DNA of 64,000 nt from Conexibacter arvalis. GTDB lineage: Bacteria; Actinomycetota; Thermoleophilia; Solirubrobacterales; Solirubrobacteraceae. A model generated the notes under the pieces. The model did not search any database. It worked only from the letters and a program-made list of their open reading frames with translations, and had not been told where the DNA came from. Positions 17,089-27,781 of this stretch are shown one piece after another; positions within the stretch are counted from its first letter, which is position 1; each line of letters opens with the position of its first letter. Location: positions 478,147 to 542,146 of the forward strand of contig NZ_JACHNU010000002.1 of the NCBI RefSeq assembly GCF_014199525.1, read 5' to 3'. A program made the translations under genes and the position numbers.

Positions 17089-17747
17089 CGTTCTTCCAGG
17101 AGGAGGGCGGCGAGGCGAAGGTCGACCGGCGTGGTGACCTTGAGGTTCTCGCGCGGGGACTCTACGAGGTGGACGCGGCCGCCGGCCTGCTCGACGAGGC
17201 TCGCGTCGTCGGTCGCCGCGGCGAGCACCTCGTCGGGCTGAGCGAGCACGCGCTCGAGCGCGGCGCGCCGGAATGCCTGGGGCGTCTGGACGGCCCACAG
17301 CGCGCTGCGGGGGACGGTCTCGGCGACGCGCAGCTCGGCGTCGGCGACCCGCTTGATCGTGTCGACGACCGGGGCGGCGGCGACGACGGCGTCGGCGCCG
17401 GTCGTCTCCAGCGCCTCCAGCGACGCCCGCACGATCGCCGGCGTCAGCAGCGGGCGCGCGGCGTCGTGCACGAGCACCGGCTCGTCGGGCCCGCTCTCGC
17501 CGGCCGCCGCCAGCGCGGCGCGGACCGAGTGGGAGCGCTCGGCGCCGCCGGCGACGCCGATCGTCCCCGCCGGCGCCTGCGCGCCGGCCGGCAGGGCGAC
17601 GACGATGCGCCGCACCTGCTCGACGGCGCGCAGCGCGTCGAGCGACCACTCCAGCATCGGGCGGCCCGCCAGCATGACGAACGCCTTGGGGCCGTCGGCA
17701 CCAAGGCGTTCACCACGACCGGCGGCCACGAGCAGCGCGACCGCCAT
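17082..17747 (-). CDS. ispD: 2-C-methyl-D-erythritol 4-phosphate cytidylyltransferase
   Basis: 221 residues. The nucleotide-binding start VALLVAAGRGERLGADGPKA is followed by LVHDAARPLLTPAIV, the TPQAFRR motif and TDDASLVEQAGG, all typical of IspD. It couples CTP to MEP in the third step of the non-mevalonate pathway. The start lies 21 bases after the carD stop, so carD-ispD-PHP-ispF-cysS-rlmB probably form one transcript. Confidence 0.95.
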   Translation of the reverse strand: MAVALLVAAGRGERLGADGPKAFVMLAGRPMLEWSLDALRAVEQVRRIVVALPAGAQAPAGTIGVAGGAERSHSVRAALAAAGESGPDEPVLVHDAARPLLTPAIVRASLEALETTGADAVVAAAPVVDTIKRVADAELRVAETVPRSALWAVQTPQAFRRAALERVLAQPDEVLAAATDDASLVEQAGGRVHLVESPRENLKVTTPVDLRLAALLLEERC

Positions 17748-17768
17748 TCGAAATCCGTCTCCCGGCCG

Positions 17769-18335
17769 CTACTCCGCGCCGACGGCCACCTTGCCGCTGG
17801 CGGAGGCGGCGAGCAGCTCGTCGAGGTGCTCCTCGGCCTGCTGCTCCTCCATCTCGAGCGCGTACATCAGCTCGGACGCGAGGATCTTCTTCGCCCGCGT
17901 GAACATCTGCTTCTCACCAGTCGACAGACCCTTCTCCGCCTCTCGGATGGCGAGATTGCGCACGACCTCGGCCAGCTCGTAGATGTCGCCGGTCTTGATC
18001 TTGTCGCGGTTGTGCTTGAAGCGCCGATTCCAGTTCTTCGGCATGTCCGAGCACTCTTCCTGGAGCACGGCCAGGACTCTTCTGACGGTCTCCTCGTCGA
18101 TCACGCGCCGCAGGCCGGCGACCGCGGCGTTGGCGGTCGGGACCATGACGGTCATGTCGTTGTGGAGGATCTTGATCGTGAGGTATTCCCGGGTCTCCCC
18201 AAGGATCTCCTTGTCTTCCTTCTTCAGGACCTTGCCTGCACCATGGTGGGGATAGACGACGTTGTCGCCGATCTCGAACTCGATGTGCTCGACCTCAACG
18301 GTGATCTCGAGGTCCTCGAGCTGCTCTTCGCTCAA
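17769..18335 (-). CDS. carD: CarD-family transcriptional regulator (RNA polymerase-binding)
   Basis: 188 residues. The N-terminal RNA polymerase-interaction domain is seen in FEIGDNVVYPHHGAGKVLKK and YLTIKILHNDMTVMVP. A helical DNA-binding domain follows, with the Trp-bearing stretch MPKNWNRRFKHNRDKIKTGD that wedges the upstream edge of the bubble in known CarD. The C-terminal EMEEQQAEEHLDELL is acidic. CarD stabilises open complexes at rRNA and many housekeeping promoters in actinobacteria. It lies directly before ispD, the usual position, and after disA. Confidence 0.95.
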   Translation of the reverse strand: MSEEQLEDLEITVEVEHIEFEIGDNVVYPHHGAGKVLKKEDKEILGETREYLTIKILHNDMTVMVPTANAAVAGLRRVIDEETVRRVLAVLQEECSDMPKNWNRRFKHNRDKIKTGDIYELAEVVRNLAIREAEKGLSTGEKQMFTRAKKILASELMYALEMEEQQAEEHLDELLAASASGKVAVGAE

Positions 18336-18385
18336 TTCAGTGATGGTCGTCCTCCTTGTTCCAAGCAGTACGGATCCACAGGCCC

Positions 18386-19531
18386 TCAGGTCTGCAGGTA
18401 CCGGTCCACGAGGTTGATCTCCTGCTGTCGGCGAAGGCCCTCTCGGATGTCCTTCGCCCGGATCTCGCCGACGCCGTCGACGGTTTCGAGCTCGCCGTCG
18501 GTGGCGGCGAGCATCTCCTCGAGTCCCCCGAACTCCTGCACGATGCGCTGAACGACGAGGCGCGGCAGACGCGGGATGCGACCGAGGATCCGGTAGCCCC
18601 GCGGGGAGACGGGATAGTCAAGCGTGTTGACCTTGCGGTCGTACCCGAGCAGCTCGGCCAGGCGGCCGAAGTCGAGCAGGTCCTGATGCGGCAGCCGCAC
18701 GAGCTGGTCGAAGGCGACCGCGAAGTTCTCGTCGCTGTCCTCGGCGAGGTAGTCGTGCACGAGCGCCGACTTGTCGCCGGCGACGCCGACCATCGTCTCG
18801 TCGAGCTGCATCTCGATCAGACGCCCCTCGGTGCCGAGCTCGACGATGTAGCGCTCGATCTCGACGCCCATCCGCGTCACCAGCTCGGCGCGCTGCAGGA
18901 CCGTCAGCACGTCGTGGAGCGTCGCGCCGCCCTCGAACTCGAGCGCGGTGAGGCGCGTCGAGACCTGGTCGAGGCGGCTGCGGTACTTGTCGAGCGTCGC
19001 GAGCGCCTGGTTGGCCTTCGCGAGCACGACCGGGATGTCCTCGAGGATGTACTTGGCGCCGTCGACGTAGAGCGACACGACATCCCTGCGTTGCGAGACC
19101 GCGATCACGAGCGCCTCGGTCTGCTTCGAGATCCGCTCCGCGGTGCGATGGCGGGTGCCGGTCTCCAGCGTCAGGATCGTCGGGTCGGGCGTCAGCTGGA
19201 CGTTGGCCCAGATGATCTTCGTCGCGTTCGCGTTGACGACGAGCGCCCCGTCCATCTTCGCGAGCTGGTACAGAAACGCCGGTGTGTAGTCGATGTCGAG
19301 CTTGATCCCGCCGGAGAAGAGGAACGCCAGGTCGTCGGCGTCGCCCATCACGATCAGACCGCCAGTGCGGGCGTGGACGATGTTGTCGATTCCCTCGCGC
19401 AGCGAGGTGCCCGGAGCGACCATCTCGAGTGCCTTGACGAGCCGGGGCTCTTGGCGAGACTCGAGCTCTTCTCTGAGCTCTTCCCCGGATCGCGGCGCCA
19501 TGACGATCCATTCTACCGGGTTTTTCCGCAT
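18386..19531 (-). CDS. disA: DNA integrity scanning diadenylate cyclase
   Basis: 381 residues, about 20 longer than typical at the N-terminus if the first ATG is used. The diadenylate cyclase domain carries the catalytic DGA motif (MDGALVVNANATK, about residue 93) and the RHR motif (TGTRHRTAERIS, about 127). A helical spine and C-terminal HhH region (LVVQRIVQEFGGLEEMLAAT, VDGVGEIRAKDIREGL) complete the protein. DisA makes c-di-AMP and its activity falls when it meets branched DNA. An ATG ten codons later (MAPRSGEELRE, 19501) fits the family start better. It lies next to radA as in Bacillus. Confidence 0.95.
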   Translation of the reverse strand: MRKNPVEWIVMAPRSGEELREELESRQEPRLVKALEMVAPGTSLREGIDNIVHARTGGLIVMGDADDLAFLFSGGIKLDIDYTPAFLYQLAKMDGALVVNANATKIIWANVQLTPDPTILTLETGTRHRTAERISKQTEALVIAVSQRRDVVSLYVDGAKYILEDIPVVLAKANQALATLDKYRSRLDQVSTRLTALEFEGGATLHDVLTVLQRAELVTRMGVEIERYIVELGTEGRLIEMQLDETMVGVAGDKSALVHDYLAEDSDENFAVAFDQLVRLPHQDLLDFGRLAELLGYDRKVNTLDYPVSPRGYRILGRIPRLPRLVVQRIVQEFGGLEEMLAATDGELETVDGVGEIRAKDIREGLRRQQEINLVDRYLQT

Positions 19532-19582
19532 TTTTCGGCGGCGCGGAGGGTTTTCTGGCCACGCCGCGACGCAGCGGAGAAA

Positions 19583-19606
19583 CGGCGCCGTTCTGGAACG
19601 GCGCCG
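19583..19606 (-). terminator. Inverted repeat downstream of radA
   Basis: An 11-base perfect inverted repeat (CGGCGCCGTTC, two bases, GAACGGCGCCG) in the 89-base gap between radA and disA. There is no U-tract, as is common in high-GC actinobacteria. It would separate radA from the disA-carD operon. Confidence 0.55.
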
Positions 19607-19620
19607 CCGTGCCGCGAACG

Positions 19621-21126
19621 TCAGGCGGCCTGCTGGCGGCGTCTGCCCGGCAGGGCGGCGCGCAGCGCCGCGCGCAGCGTGCGCGCGTCCGGCCCGACGA
19701 TCGTCGACAAACCGAACTTCGCCGCTTCGGCGATCCGCCGCTCGGGATGGGCGACCGTCCGCAGCTCACCGGTCAGGCCGAGCTCACCAAAGCAGGCGAG
19801 CGGCGGACCCGGTGCGGGACCGTCCGCGCCGTCGCCCTCGCCGGCGGCGAACAGGTCCGGCGCGCCGCCGTCGCGCCCGTCCCCCATCCCGGCCCCGCGC
19901 CCGCGCAGCGCGCCGCCGTCGCGCCCGTCCCCCACCGTGGCCGCGCCCCCGCGCAGCGCGACACCGCGCGCCGCGCTGGCGACCGCGAGCGCGACGGCGA
20001 GGTCGGCGCCCGGCTCGTCGACGCGCACGCCGCCGACGACGTTGACGAAGACGTCGGCGCTGCCGGTCGCGACGCCGCCGTGGCGCGCCAGCACCGCGAG
20101 CACGAGCGCGAGGCGGTTGCGGTCGATCCCGCTGACCACCCGGCGCGGCGGCACCAGCTCCTGCGCGGGCGAGACGAGCGCCTGCACCTCCACCAGCAGC
20201 GGCCGCGACCCCTCCATCGCGCAGAGAACGACCGAGCCCGGCGCGTGGGTCGCCTCCCCGACGAAGCGAGCGGAGGCGTCGAGCACCTCGACGAGGCCGT
20301 CGCCGCGCATCTCGAAGACGCCGGCCTCGTTGGTCGAGCCGAAGCGGTTCTTCAGCGCGCGCAGCGTCCGGTAGGTGCGCTCGCGCTCGCCCTCGAACTG
20401 CAGCACGCAGTCGACGAGGTGCTCGAGCACGCGCGGCCCGGCGAGCGCCCCCTCCTTCGTCACGTGGCCGACGAGCAGGACGGCGATGCGGTGCTGCTTG
20501 GCGACGCGCATGATCTCGCCGGCGACCTCGCGCACCTGGCCGACCGAGCCCGGCGCGCCGGTCAGCTCGGCGGCGTGCAGCGTCTGGACCGAGTCGATCA
20601 CGCAGACGTCGGGGCGCTCGCGCTCGAGCGTCGCGAGCACGGCGCCGAGGTCGGTCTCGGCGATCACGGGGATGTCGAGCGCCGCGCCCCTCAGCCGCTC
20701 GGCGCGCAGCTTGATCTGCGCCGGCGACTCCTCGGCCGAGACGTACAGCGTGCGGCGCCCGGCGCCGGTCAGGTTCGCGACCGCCATCGTGGTCAGCGTC
20801 GACTTGCCGATGCCGGGCGAGCCGCCGATCAGCACGAGCGAGCCGGGGACGATGCCGCCGCCGAGGACGCGGTCGAGCTCGCCGATCGCGGTCGGCAGGC
20901 GGGCGACCTCGGTCGCCTCGACGGCACCGAGCCGCACCGGCGCGACTGCGGCGCCGCCGCGCGCGGTCCCGCCGAGCGCCCCGCCGCCCCGCCCGCCTCT
21001 GCGGCCGGCGCTGCGAGCCTCCTCGACGAGCGTGTTCCACTCGCCGCAGCCGGGGCACTGGCCGGCCCAGCGCGGCGTCTCGTGCGCGCAGGCGGAGCAG
21101 ACGTGGACAGTCGTCGAGCGGGCCAT
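19621..21126 (-). CDS. radA: DNA repair protein RadA (Sms)
   Basis: 501 residues. An N-terminal zinc finger (CSACAHETPRWAGQCPGCGEWN) leads into a RecA-like ATPase with Walker A GGSPGIGKST, Walker B DVCVIDSV and the RadA-specific KNRFGSTNEAGVF motif. A Lon-like C-terminal domain follows. RadA is a branch-migration helicase in recombination. The ATG at 21126 gives the zinc finger at once. Unusual: residues about 391-422 are two copies of a 16-residue Gly/Asp/Arg-rich repeat, encoded by a 48-base tandem duplication, in the Lon-like domain. Confidence 0.95.
   Translation of the reverse strand: MARSTTVHVCSACAHETPRWAGQCPGCGEWNTLVEEARSAGRRGGRGGGALGGTARGGAAVAPVRLGAVEATEVARLPTAIGELDRVLGGGIVPGSLVLIGGSPGIGKSTLTTMAVANLTGAGRRTLYVSAEESPAQIKLRAERLRGAALDIPVIAETDLGAVLATLERERPDVCVIDSVQTLHAAELTGAPGSVGQVREVAGEIMRVAKQHRIAVLLVGHVTKEGALAGPRVLEHLVDCVLQFEGERERTYRTLRALKNRFGSTNEAGVFEMRGDGLVEVLDASARFVGEATHAPGSVVLCAMEGSRPLLVEVQALVSPAQELVPPRRVVSGIDRNRLALVLAVLARHGGVATGSADVFVNVVGGVRVDEPGADLAVALAVASAARGVALRGGAATVGDGRDGGALRGRGAGMGDGRDGGAPDLFAAGEGDGADGPAPGPPLACFGELGLTGELRTVAHPERRIAEAAKFGLSTIVGPDARTLRAALRAALPGRRRQQAA
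19861..19956. repeat. 48-base in-frame tandem duplication inside radA
   Basis: Units 19861-19908 and 19909-19956 differ at only a handful of positions. Because 48 is divisible by three, the copies encode LRGGAATVGDGRDGGA and LRGRGAGMGDGRDGGA without breaking the frame. The insert falls in a region that is a short loop in typical RadA proteins. Confidence 0.8.
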
Positions 21127-21195
21127 CGGACGACGCACCCTACGCGCCGCACCGGACGAACACCCGTTCGCGATCGCCCGACGACCGAGCCGCCC

Positions 21196-21244
21196 GATGA
21201 GGTGCGCTTTCCGGTCGCTGTGCGACCGAAAGGCGCACCTCATC
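21196..21244 (-). terminator. Long hairpin between the PLP-enzyme gene and radA
   Basis: Two 23-base arms (21 of 23 pairing) around a TGT loop: the left arm begins GATGAGGTGCGC and the right ends GCGCACCTCATC. It lies 15 bases after the stop of the PLP enzyme and before radA on the minus strand. It is more AT-rich than other terminators here. Confidence 0.6.
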
Positions 21245-21258
21245 GCGACCCCAAGGGC

Positions 21259-22407
21259 TCAGCGGGTCGCGTCGAGCGCCTGCGTCAGGTCGGCGATCAG
21301 GTCGTCGGCGTCCTCGATCCCGACGCTCAGCCGGATCAGGCCCTCGGTCACCGCGTCGGTCCCCCAGCGGGCGCGCCGCTCGGCCATCGTGTGCACGCTG
21401 CCGAAGCTGGTCGCCTCGATCACCAGCTCGCACGCGGCGAGCATGCGGCGGGCGCGCTCGGCGTCGTCGCCGAGGTCGAAGGTGAGGACGGTCCCGAACG
21501 CGCGCATCTGGCGGCTCGCCAGCGCGTGCGCCGGGTCGCCCGGCAGCCCCGGGTAGCGGACGGCGAGCAGGTCGTCGCCGACGCGGGCCGCGAGCGCCGT
21601 GGCGATCGCCAGCGCGCTGTCGCACTGCCGCCGCAGGCGGAGCTCGAGCGTCGCCAGCGAGCGGTGGGCGAGCCACGCCTCGAACGGCCCAAGGATCGCC
21701 CCGGCGCGCTCGCGCCAGCGGCGGGCGGCCGCCAGCAGCTCCTCGTCGCGCGTCGCGACCGTGCCGAGCAGCAGGTCGCCGTGGCCGGTCAGGTGCTTGG
21801 AGCCGCTCAGCAGCGAGGCGTCGGCGCCCAGCTCCAGCGGCCGCTGGCCGAGCGGCGAGGCGAGCGTGTTGTCGACGACCAGCCGCCCGCCGGCCGCGTG
21901 GACGGCCTCGGCGACCGCCGCGACGTCGACGAGGTCGAGGCCGGGGTTCGACGGCGTCTCCAGCAGGACGACCGCGGCGCCGGGCGCGGCGGCGACGAAC
22001 GCCTCGGTCGTCGACGGGATCTGGCGCACCGTCACGCCGAGCTCGCCCAGCTCGTCGCTCGCGAGCATCCGCCCGGTCGGGTAGGCGTCCTCCTGCACGA
22101 CGACCGTGTCCCCGGCGCGCAGGAGCGGGAACAGGACCGCCGCGATCGCCGCCGATCCCGACGGGAAGACGAGCGCCTCGACGTCGTCGCCCTCCAGCTG
22201 CGCGACCGCCTGCTCGAGCGCGGTCCACGTCGGGTTGCCGTAGCGGCCGTAGGGATAGGCGGCGCCGAAGGCGTCGTCGCCGCGCAGGTGGTACGGCGCC
22301 GCGAACGCCGGCCCCGGCAGGAACGGCTGCTCCTGCTCGGCCGGCGGCAGGCCGGCGTGGACCGCGCGCGTGCCGTCGCCGAAGCGCTCCAGCCGCCGGT
22401 CAGCCAT
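21259..22407 (-). CDS. Cys/Met-metabolism PLP-dependent enzyme (cystathionine gamma-synthase/lyase family)
   Basis: 382 residues of the trans-sulfuration family (fold type I). Seen are the YGRYGNPTWTALE motif, the cofactor-stacking SGSAAIAAV, the VVDNTLASP aspartate and the Schiff-base lysine in LLSGSKHLTGHGD. The C-terminus has the family's FGSVHTMAERRAR and IRLSVGIEDADDLIADL. Members catalyse beta- or gamma-eliminations or replacements on Cys/Met precursors. Which reaction applies cannot be read from motifs alone. Its start overlaps the CDGSH gene by eight bases. Confidence 0.9.
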   Translation of the reverse strand: MADRRLERFGDGTRAVHAGLPPAEQEQPFLPGPAFAAPYHLRGDDAFGAAYPYGRYGNPTWTALEQAVAQLEGDDVEALVFPSGSAAIAAVLFPLLRAGDTVVVQEDAYPTGRMLASDELGELGVTVRQIPSTTEAFVAAAPGAAVVLLETPSNPGLDLVDVAAVAEAVHAAGGRLVVDNTLASPLGQRPLELGADASLLSGSKHLTGHGDLLLGTVATRDEELLAAARRWRERAGAILGPFEAWLAHRSLATLELRLRRQCDSALAIATALAARVGDDLLAVRYPGLPGDPAHALASRQMRAFGTVLTFDLGDDAERARRMLAACELVIEATSFGSVHTMAERRARWGTDAVTEGLIRLSVGIEDADDLIADLTQALDATR

Positions 22408-22630
22408 TGTCGGCCTTCCGCGCGGCCCGCACGCACGAGGTGAAGCCGCTCGTCTTGTGGGCGGCGTCGCAGAACGGCTTGGTGTGCGACTGCCCGCAGC
22501 GGCAGAGCACGATCGGCCGGCCGGGGTCGGGCGGGACCAGCTCGTGCCCCTCCGGATCGACGATGACGACCGGGCCGGTCACCTTGTACGGCCCGTCGTC
22601 GCGGACTCTGATCTCGACGCGCGCATCCAT
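22400..22630 (-). CDS. CDGSH-type iron-sulfur domain protein
   Basis: A 76-residue protein with the CDGSH/mitoNEET motif CRCGQSHTKPFCDAAH, whose three Cys and one His bind a 2Fe-2S cluster. The N-terminal half (VRDDGPYKVTGPVVIVDPEG) is the usual strand preceding it. Such proteins transfer electrons or clusters. It overlaps the start of the sulfur-amino-acid enzyme, so the two are made together; a link to sulfur or redox metabolism is likely but inferred. Confidence 0.93.
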   Translation of the reverse strand: MDARVEIRVRDDGPYKVTGPVVIVDPEGHELVPPDPGRPIVLCRCGQSHTKPFCDAAHKTSGFTSCVRAARKADNG

Positions 22631-22645
22631 GCGGCGAACGGTAGC

Positions 22646-22799
22646 GCCCCCTCAAACGCGATGAGGGCGGCCCCCGACCGCCCGCCCACGAGCCGATCCG
22701 CCCCCGAAACGCGACGAGGGCGGCCCCCGACGGGCCGCCCATGCGCCGATCTGCCGCTCAAACGCGACGAGGGCGGCCCGTCGGGCCGCCCTCGTGCGG
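22646..22799. repeat. Three tandem copies of a 53-base hairpin-forming unit
   Basis: Units begin at 22646, 22699 and 22752 (the last one slightly short). All share AAACGCGAYGAGGGCGGCCC followed by a complementary arm and CGCCGATC. Each copy can fold as a GC-rich stem; the third is perfect. They fill the gap between clpC and the CDGSH gene. Confidence 0.8.
22767..22795 (-). terminator. Strong hairpin downstream of clpC
   Basis: A perfect 14-base inverted repeat (ACGAGGGCGGCCCG, T, CGGGCCGCCCTCGT), 25 bases after the clpC stop on the minus strand, forming the third unit of a tandem repeat. There is no U-tract. Two degenerate copies behind it may act as back-up terminators. Confidence 0.65.
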
Positions 22800-22819
22800 A
22801 ATCCAGTCTGCGACCGGTG

Positions 22820-25417
<2,598 letters not shown>

Positions 25418-25592
25418 GGGTGCGACGTTCCTTCCCTACGGGCGGGTGAGGCGGGATCTTGCGGAGGTATGCGAAAGCACCCGAACACTCCCTTCATCGG
25501 CAGCACCTCGCACGATGATGAGCGGTCGGGTTCGTTCGCCGGGCATACGCCAGTCTACCAACAGGGTCGATGGTTCCTTGGGGTCAGCTGCG

Positions 25593-25614
25593 CGCGCCTC
25601 TGCACAGAGGCGCG
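25593..25614 (-). terminator. Inverted repeat downstream of lysS
   Basis: A 10-base perfect repeat (CGCGCCTCTG, CA, CAGAGGCGCG) about 37 bases after the lysS stop and before clpC. No U-tract. It fits the end of the lysS transcript; a TAGACT-like -10 for clpC lies just beyond it. Confidence 0.5.
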
Positions 25615-25650
25615 TTGGCCTGCGACTCCTCTGCCCCGGATCGCCGTCCG

Positions 25651-27138
25651 TCAGTCGCGCATCGCGGGGAACAGGACCACCTCGCGGATCGATCTGCGGC
25701 CGGTCAGCAGCATCACGAGCCGGTCGATCCCGACGCCGACGCCGCCGGTCGGAGGCATGCCCTGCTCGAGCGCCTGCAGGAAGCTCTCGTCGTAGGGCTG
25801 GGCCTCCTCGTCGCCGGCCTCGGCGTCGCGGCGCTGCTGCTCGAAGCGGCGGCGCTGCTCGTCGGGGTCGTTCAGCTCCGAGAACGCGTTCGCGATCTCC
25901 ATCCCGTTGACGTACGCCTCGAACCGCTCGACCAGTCGCGGGTCGTCGCGGTGGCGCTTGGCGAACGGCGACAGCTCGACCGGGTAGTCGAGCAGGAAGG
26001 TCGGCTCGATCAGCGTCGGCTCGACGTGCTTGGAGACCAGCTCGTCGACGAGCTGGGCCCAGGTGTCGTCGGGCGGGACTCTCAGGCCCTTCTCGGCCAT
26101 CGCGGCGGCGAGCTGGTCGCGCTCGGTCGCGGCCATGATGTCGATCCCGGTGCGGGAGAGGATCGAGCCGGCGAGCGTCTCGCGTCTCCACGGCGGCGCC
26201 AGGTCGATCTCGCCGGCGTAGCCGGCCGCGTCGGCCGCGGCGGCGACGAGCCGCTCGGTCCGCTCGGCCATGTCCTCGTAGTCGGCGTAGGCCTCGTAGA
26301 ACTCGACCATCGTGAACTCGGGGTTGTGCTTGTGCGAGATCCCCTCGTTGCGGAAGTCCTTGCCGATCTCGTAGACCTTCTCCAGGCCGCCGACGATCAG
26401 GCGCTTGAGGTACAGCTCGGTCGCGATCCGCAGGTACAGCTCGCGGTCGAGCGCGTTGTGATGGGTCGTGAAGGGACGCGCGTTGGCGCCGCCGTAGAGC
26501 GGCTGCAGGACGGGCGTCTCGACCTCGACGAAGCCGGCGTCGTCGAGGAAGCGGCGGACCGCCGAGACGATTCTCGCGCGCGTGAGGAACAGGTCGCGCG
26601 CCTCCGGCGAGGACATCAGGTCGAGCTCGCGGTGGCGGTAGCGCAGCTCGACGTCCTGCACGCCGTGATGCTTCTCCGGCGGCGGGCGCAGCGACTTCGC
26701 CAGCAGCGTCCAGCCGTCGACCCGCAGCGACAGCTCGCCGCGGCGGGTGCGGAAGATCGCGCCGTCGACGCCGATCAGATCGCCGAGATCGAGCGAGATC
26801 AGGCGGTCGAACGCCTCGCGGCCGAGCACGTCCACGCGCGCGTGGAGCTGGATGCGGCCGGAGCGGTCTACGAGATCGAGGAAGGCAGCCTTGCCCTGGC
26901 CGCGACGGGCGGCCAGACGGCCGGCGACGCGGTAGACGTCCTCGGTCTCCTCGCCGTCTTGAAGCGCCTCATGGGCGGACTTGACGTCGGCGATCGCGAC
27001 GACGCCGTCGTACTCGTGCGGGAACGGCTCGATCCCGTCCGCGCGCAGGCGCTCCAGCTTCTGCCGGCGCGCCGCGAGCAGCACGGAGGTCTCCTCGCCG
27101 GACGGGGCGGCGGGTCTGTCGTCTTCGGTGGCGGCCAT
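25651..27138 (-). CDS. lysS: Lysyl-tRNA synthetase, class II
   Basis: 495 residues. An OB-fold anticodon domain (VYRVAGRLAARRGQGKAAFL and IQLHARVDVLG) is followed by the class II core: motif 1 FVEVETPVLQPLYGGANARP, motif 2 FRNEGISHKHNPEFTMVEFY and motif 3 GVGIDRLVMLLTG. It charges tRNA-Lys. Length is normal. The start is the ATG at 27138, 16 bases after the greA stop, so greA and lysS are probably co-transcribed. Confidence 0.97.
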   Translation of the reverse strand: MAATEDDRPAAPSGEETSVLLAARRQKLERLRADGIEPFPHEYDGVVAIADVKSAHEALQDGEETEDVYRVAGRLAARRGQGKAAFLDLVDRSGRIQLHARVDVLGREAFDRLISLDLGDLIGVDGAIFRTRRGELSLRVDGWTLLAKSLRPPPEKHHGVQDVELRYRHRELDLMSSPEARDLFLTRARIVSAVRRFLDDAGFVEVETPVLQPLYGGANARPFTTHHNALDRELYLRIATELYLKRLIVGGLEKVYEIGKDFRNEGISHKHNPEFTMVEFYEAYADYEDMAERTERLVAAAADAAGYAGEIDLAPPWRRETLAGSILSRTGIDIMAATERDQLAAAMAEKGLRVPPDDTWAQLVDELVSKHVEPTLIEPTFLLDYPVELSPFAKRHRDDPRLVERFEAYVNGMEIANAFSELNDPDEQRRRFEQQRRDAEAGDEEAQPYDESFLQALEQGMPPTGGVGVGIDRLVMLLTGRRSIREVVLFPAMRD

Positions 27139-27154
27139 GGCGCGGCGGACGGCG

Positions 27155-27634
27155 CTACGCGAGGCCGACGTCGATCTTCTTGATCTTCAGCTCGCGCTGC
27201 CTGCCGTTGGGCAGGTGCACGGTGACGGTGTCGCCGACCTTGGCGCCGACGAGCGCCTTGCCGACCGGCGACTCGTTGGAGAGCTTGCGCTCGGCCGGGT
27301 TGGCCTCCGAGGAGCCGACGATCGTGTACGTCGCGCTCTTGCCCGCGTCGTCGACCTCGACGGAGGAGCCGATGCCGACGACGTCGGTGCCGAGGTCGGC
27401 GGAGTCGATCACCGTCGCCGCGCGCAGCTTCTCCTCCAGCTGCGCGATCTTCGACTCGAGCATCGCCTGCTCGTTCTTGGCGTCGTCGTACTCGGCGTTC
27501 TCGGAGATGTCGCCGAACTCGCGCGCCTCCTTGATCCGGGCGGCGACCTCGCGACGCTTCTCGGTCGAGAGGTACTCGAGCTCGCTCTTGAGCTTCGAGA
27601 GACCGTCCGGCGTGAGGATGACGTCCTTGGGCAT
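27155..27634 (-). CDS. greA: Transcription elongation factor GreA
   Basis: 159 residues. The N-terminal coiled coil (VILTPDGLSKLKSELEYLST, then RIKEAREFGDISENAEYDDA with its acidic tip) reaches into the RNA polymerase channel to trigger cleavage of backtracked RNA. The C-terminal FKBP-like domain (TYTIVGSSEANPAERKLSNE, SPVGKALVGAKVGDTV) follows. The ATG at 27634 (MPKDVILT) is the conserved start. A terminator-like hairpin lies about 53 bases upstream inside the probable leader. Confidence 0.95.
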   Translation of the reverse strand: MPKDVILTPDGLSKLKSELEYLSTEKRREVAARIKEAREFGDISENAEYDDAKNEQAMLESKIAQLEEKLRAATVIDSADLGTDVVGIGSSVEVDDAGKSATYTIVGSSEANPAERKLSNESPVGKALVGAKVGDTVTVHLPNGRQRELKIKKIDVGLA

Positions 27635-27686
27635 AGGCGTGACCTTGGCAGTGCGATGGTGTGCGTTGCCCGCCGCCAGACAACGA

Positions 27687-27706
27687 AAAACCCGCACATG
27701 GCGGGA
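27687..27706 (-). terminator. Rho-independent-type hairpin with U-tract before greA
   Basis: On the minus strand CCCGC, five loop bases and GCGGG are followed at once by five T residues. This is the only hairpin in the window with a real U-tract. It ends 53 bases before the greA ATG. It may end the dus transcript or act as an attenuator in the greA leader, because a -10-like box lies upstream of it. Confidence 0.6.
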
Positions 27707-27737
27707 TTTCGGTCCGATCTGGACAGCGGGGCGCGAC

Positions 27738-27743
27738 AGTATA
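27738..27743 (-). promoter_or_regulatory. -10-like box upstream of greA
   Basis: TATACT on the minus strand (five of six to TATAAT) in an AT-rich island between dus and greA. No good -35 is found at 16-18 bases. If used, transcription would begin about 25 bases before the U-tract hairpin. Confidence 0.45.
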
Positions 27744-27781
27744 GCGCCGCGTTTCTAATGATTCGGTAAGGGTCCTCGTCG

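Noticed and set aside
22646-22799. CRISPR array
   Set aside because: The repeats are directly adjacent without spacers, are themselves hairpins and number only three; no cas gene is near.
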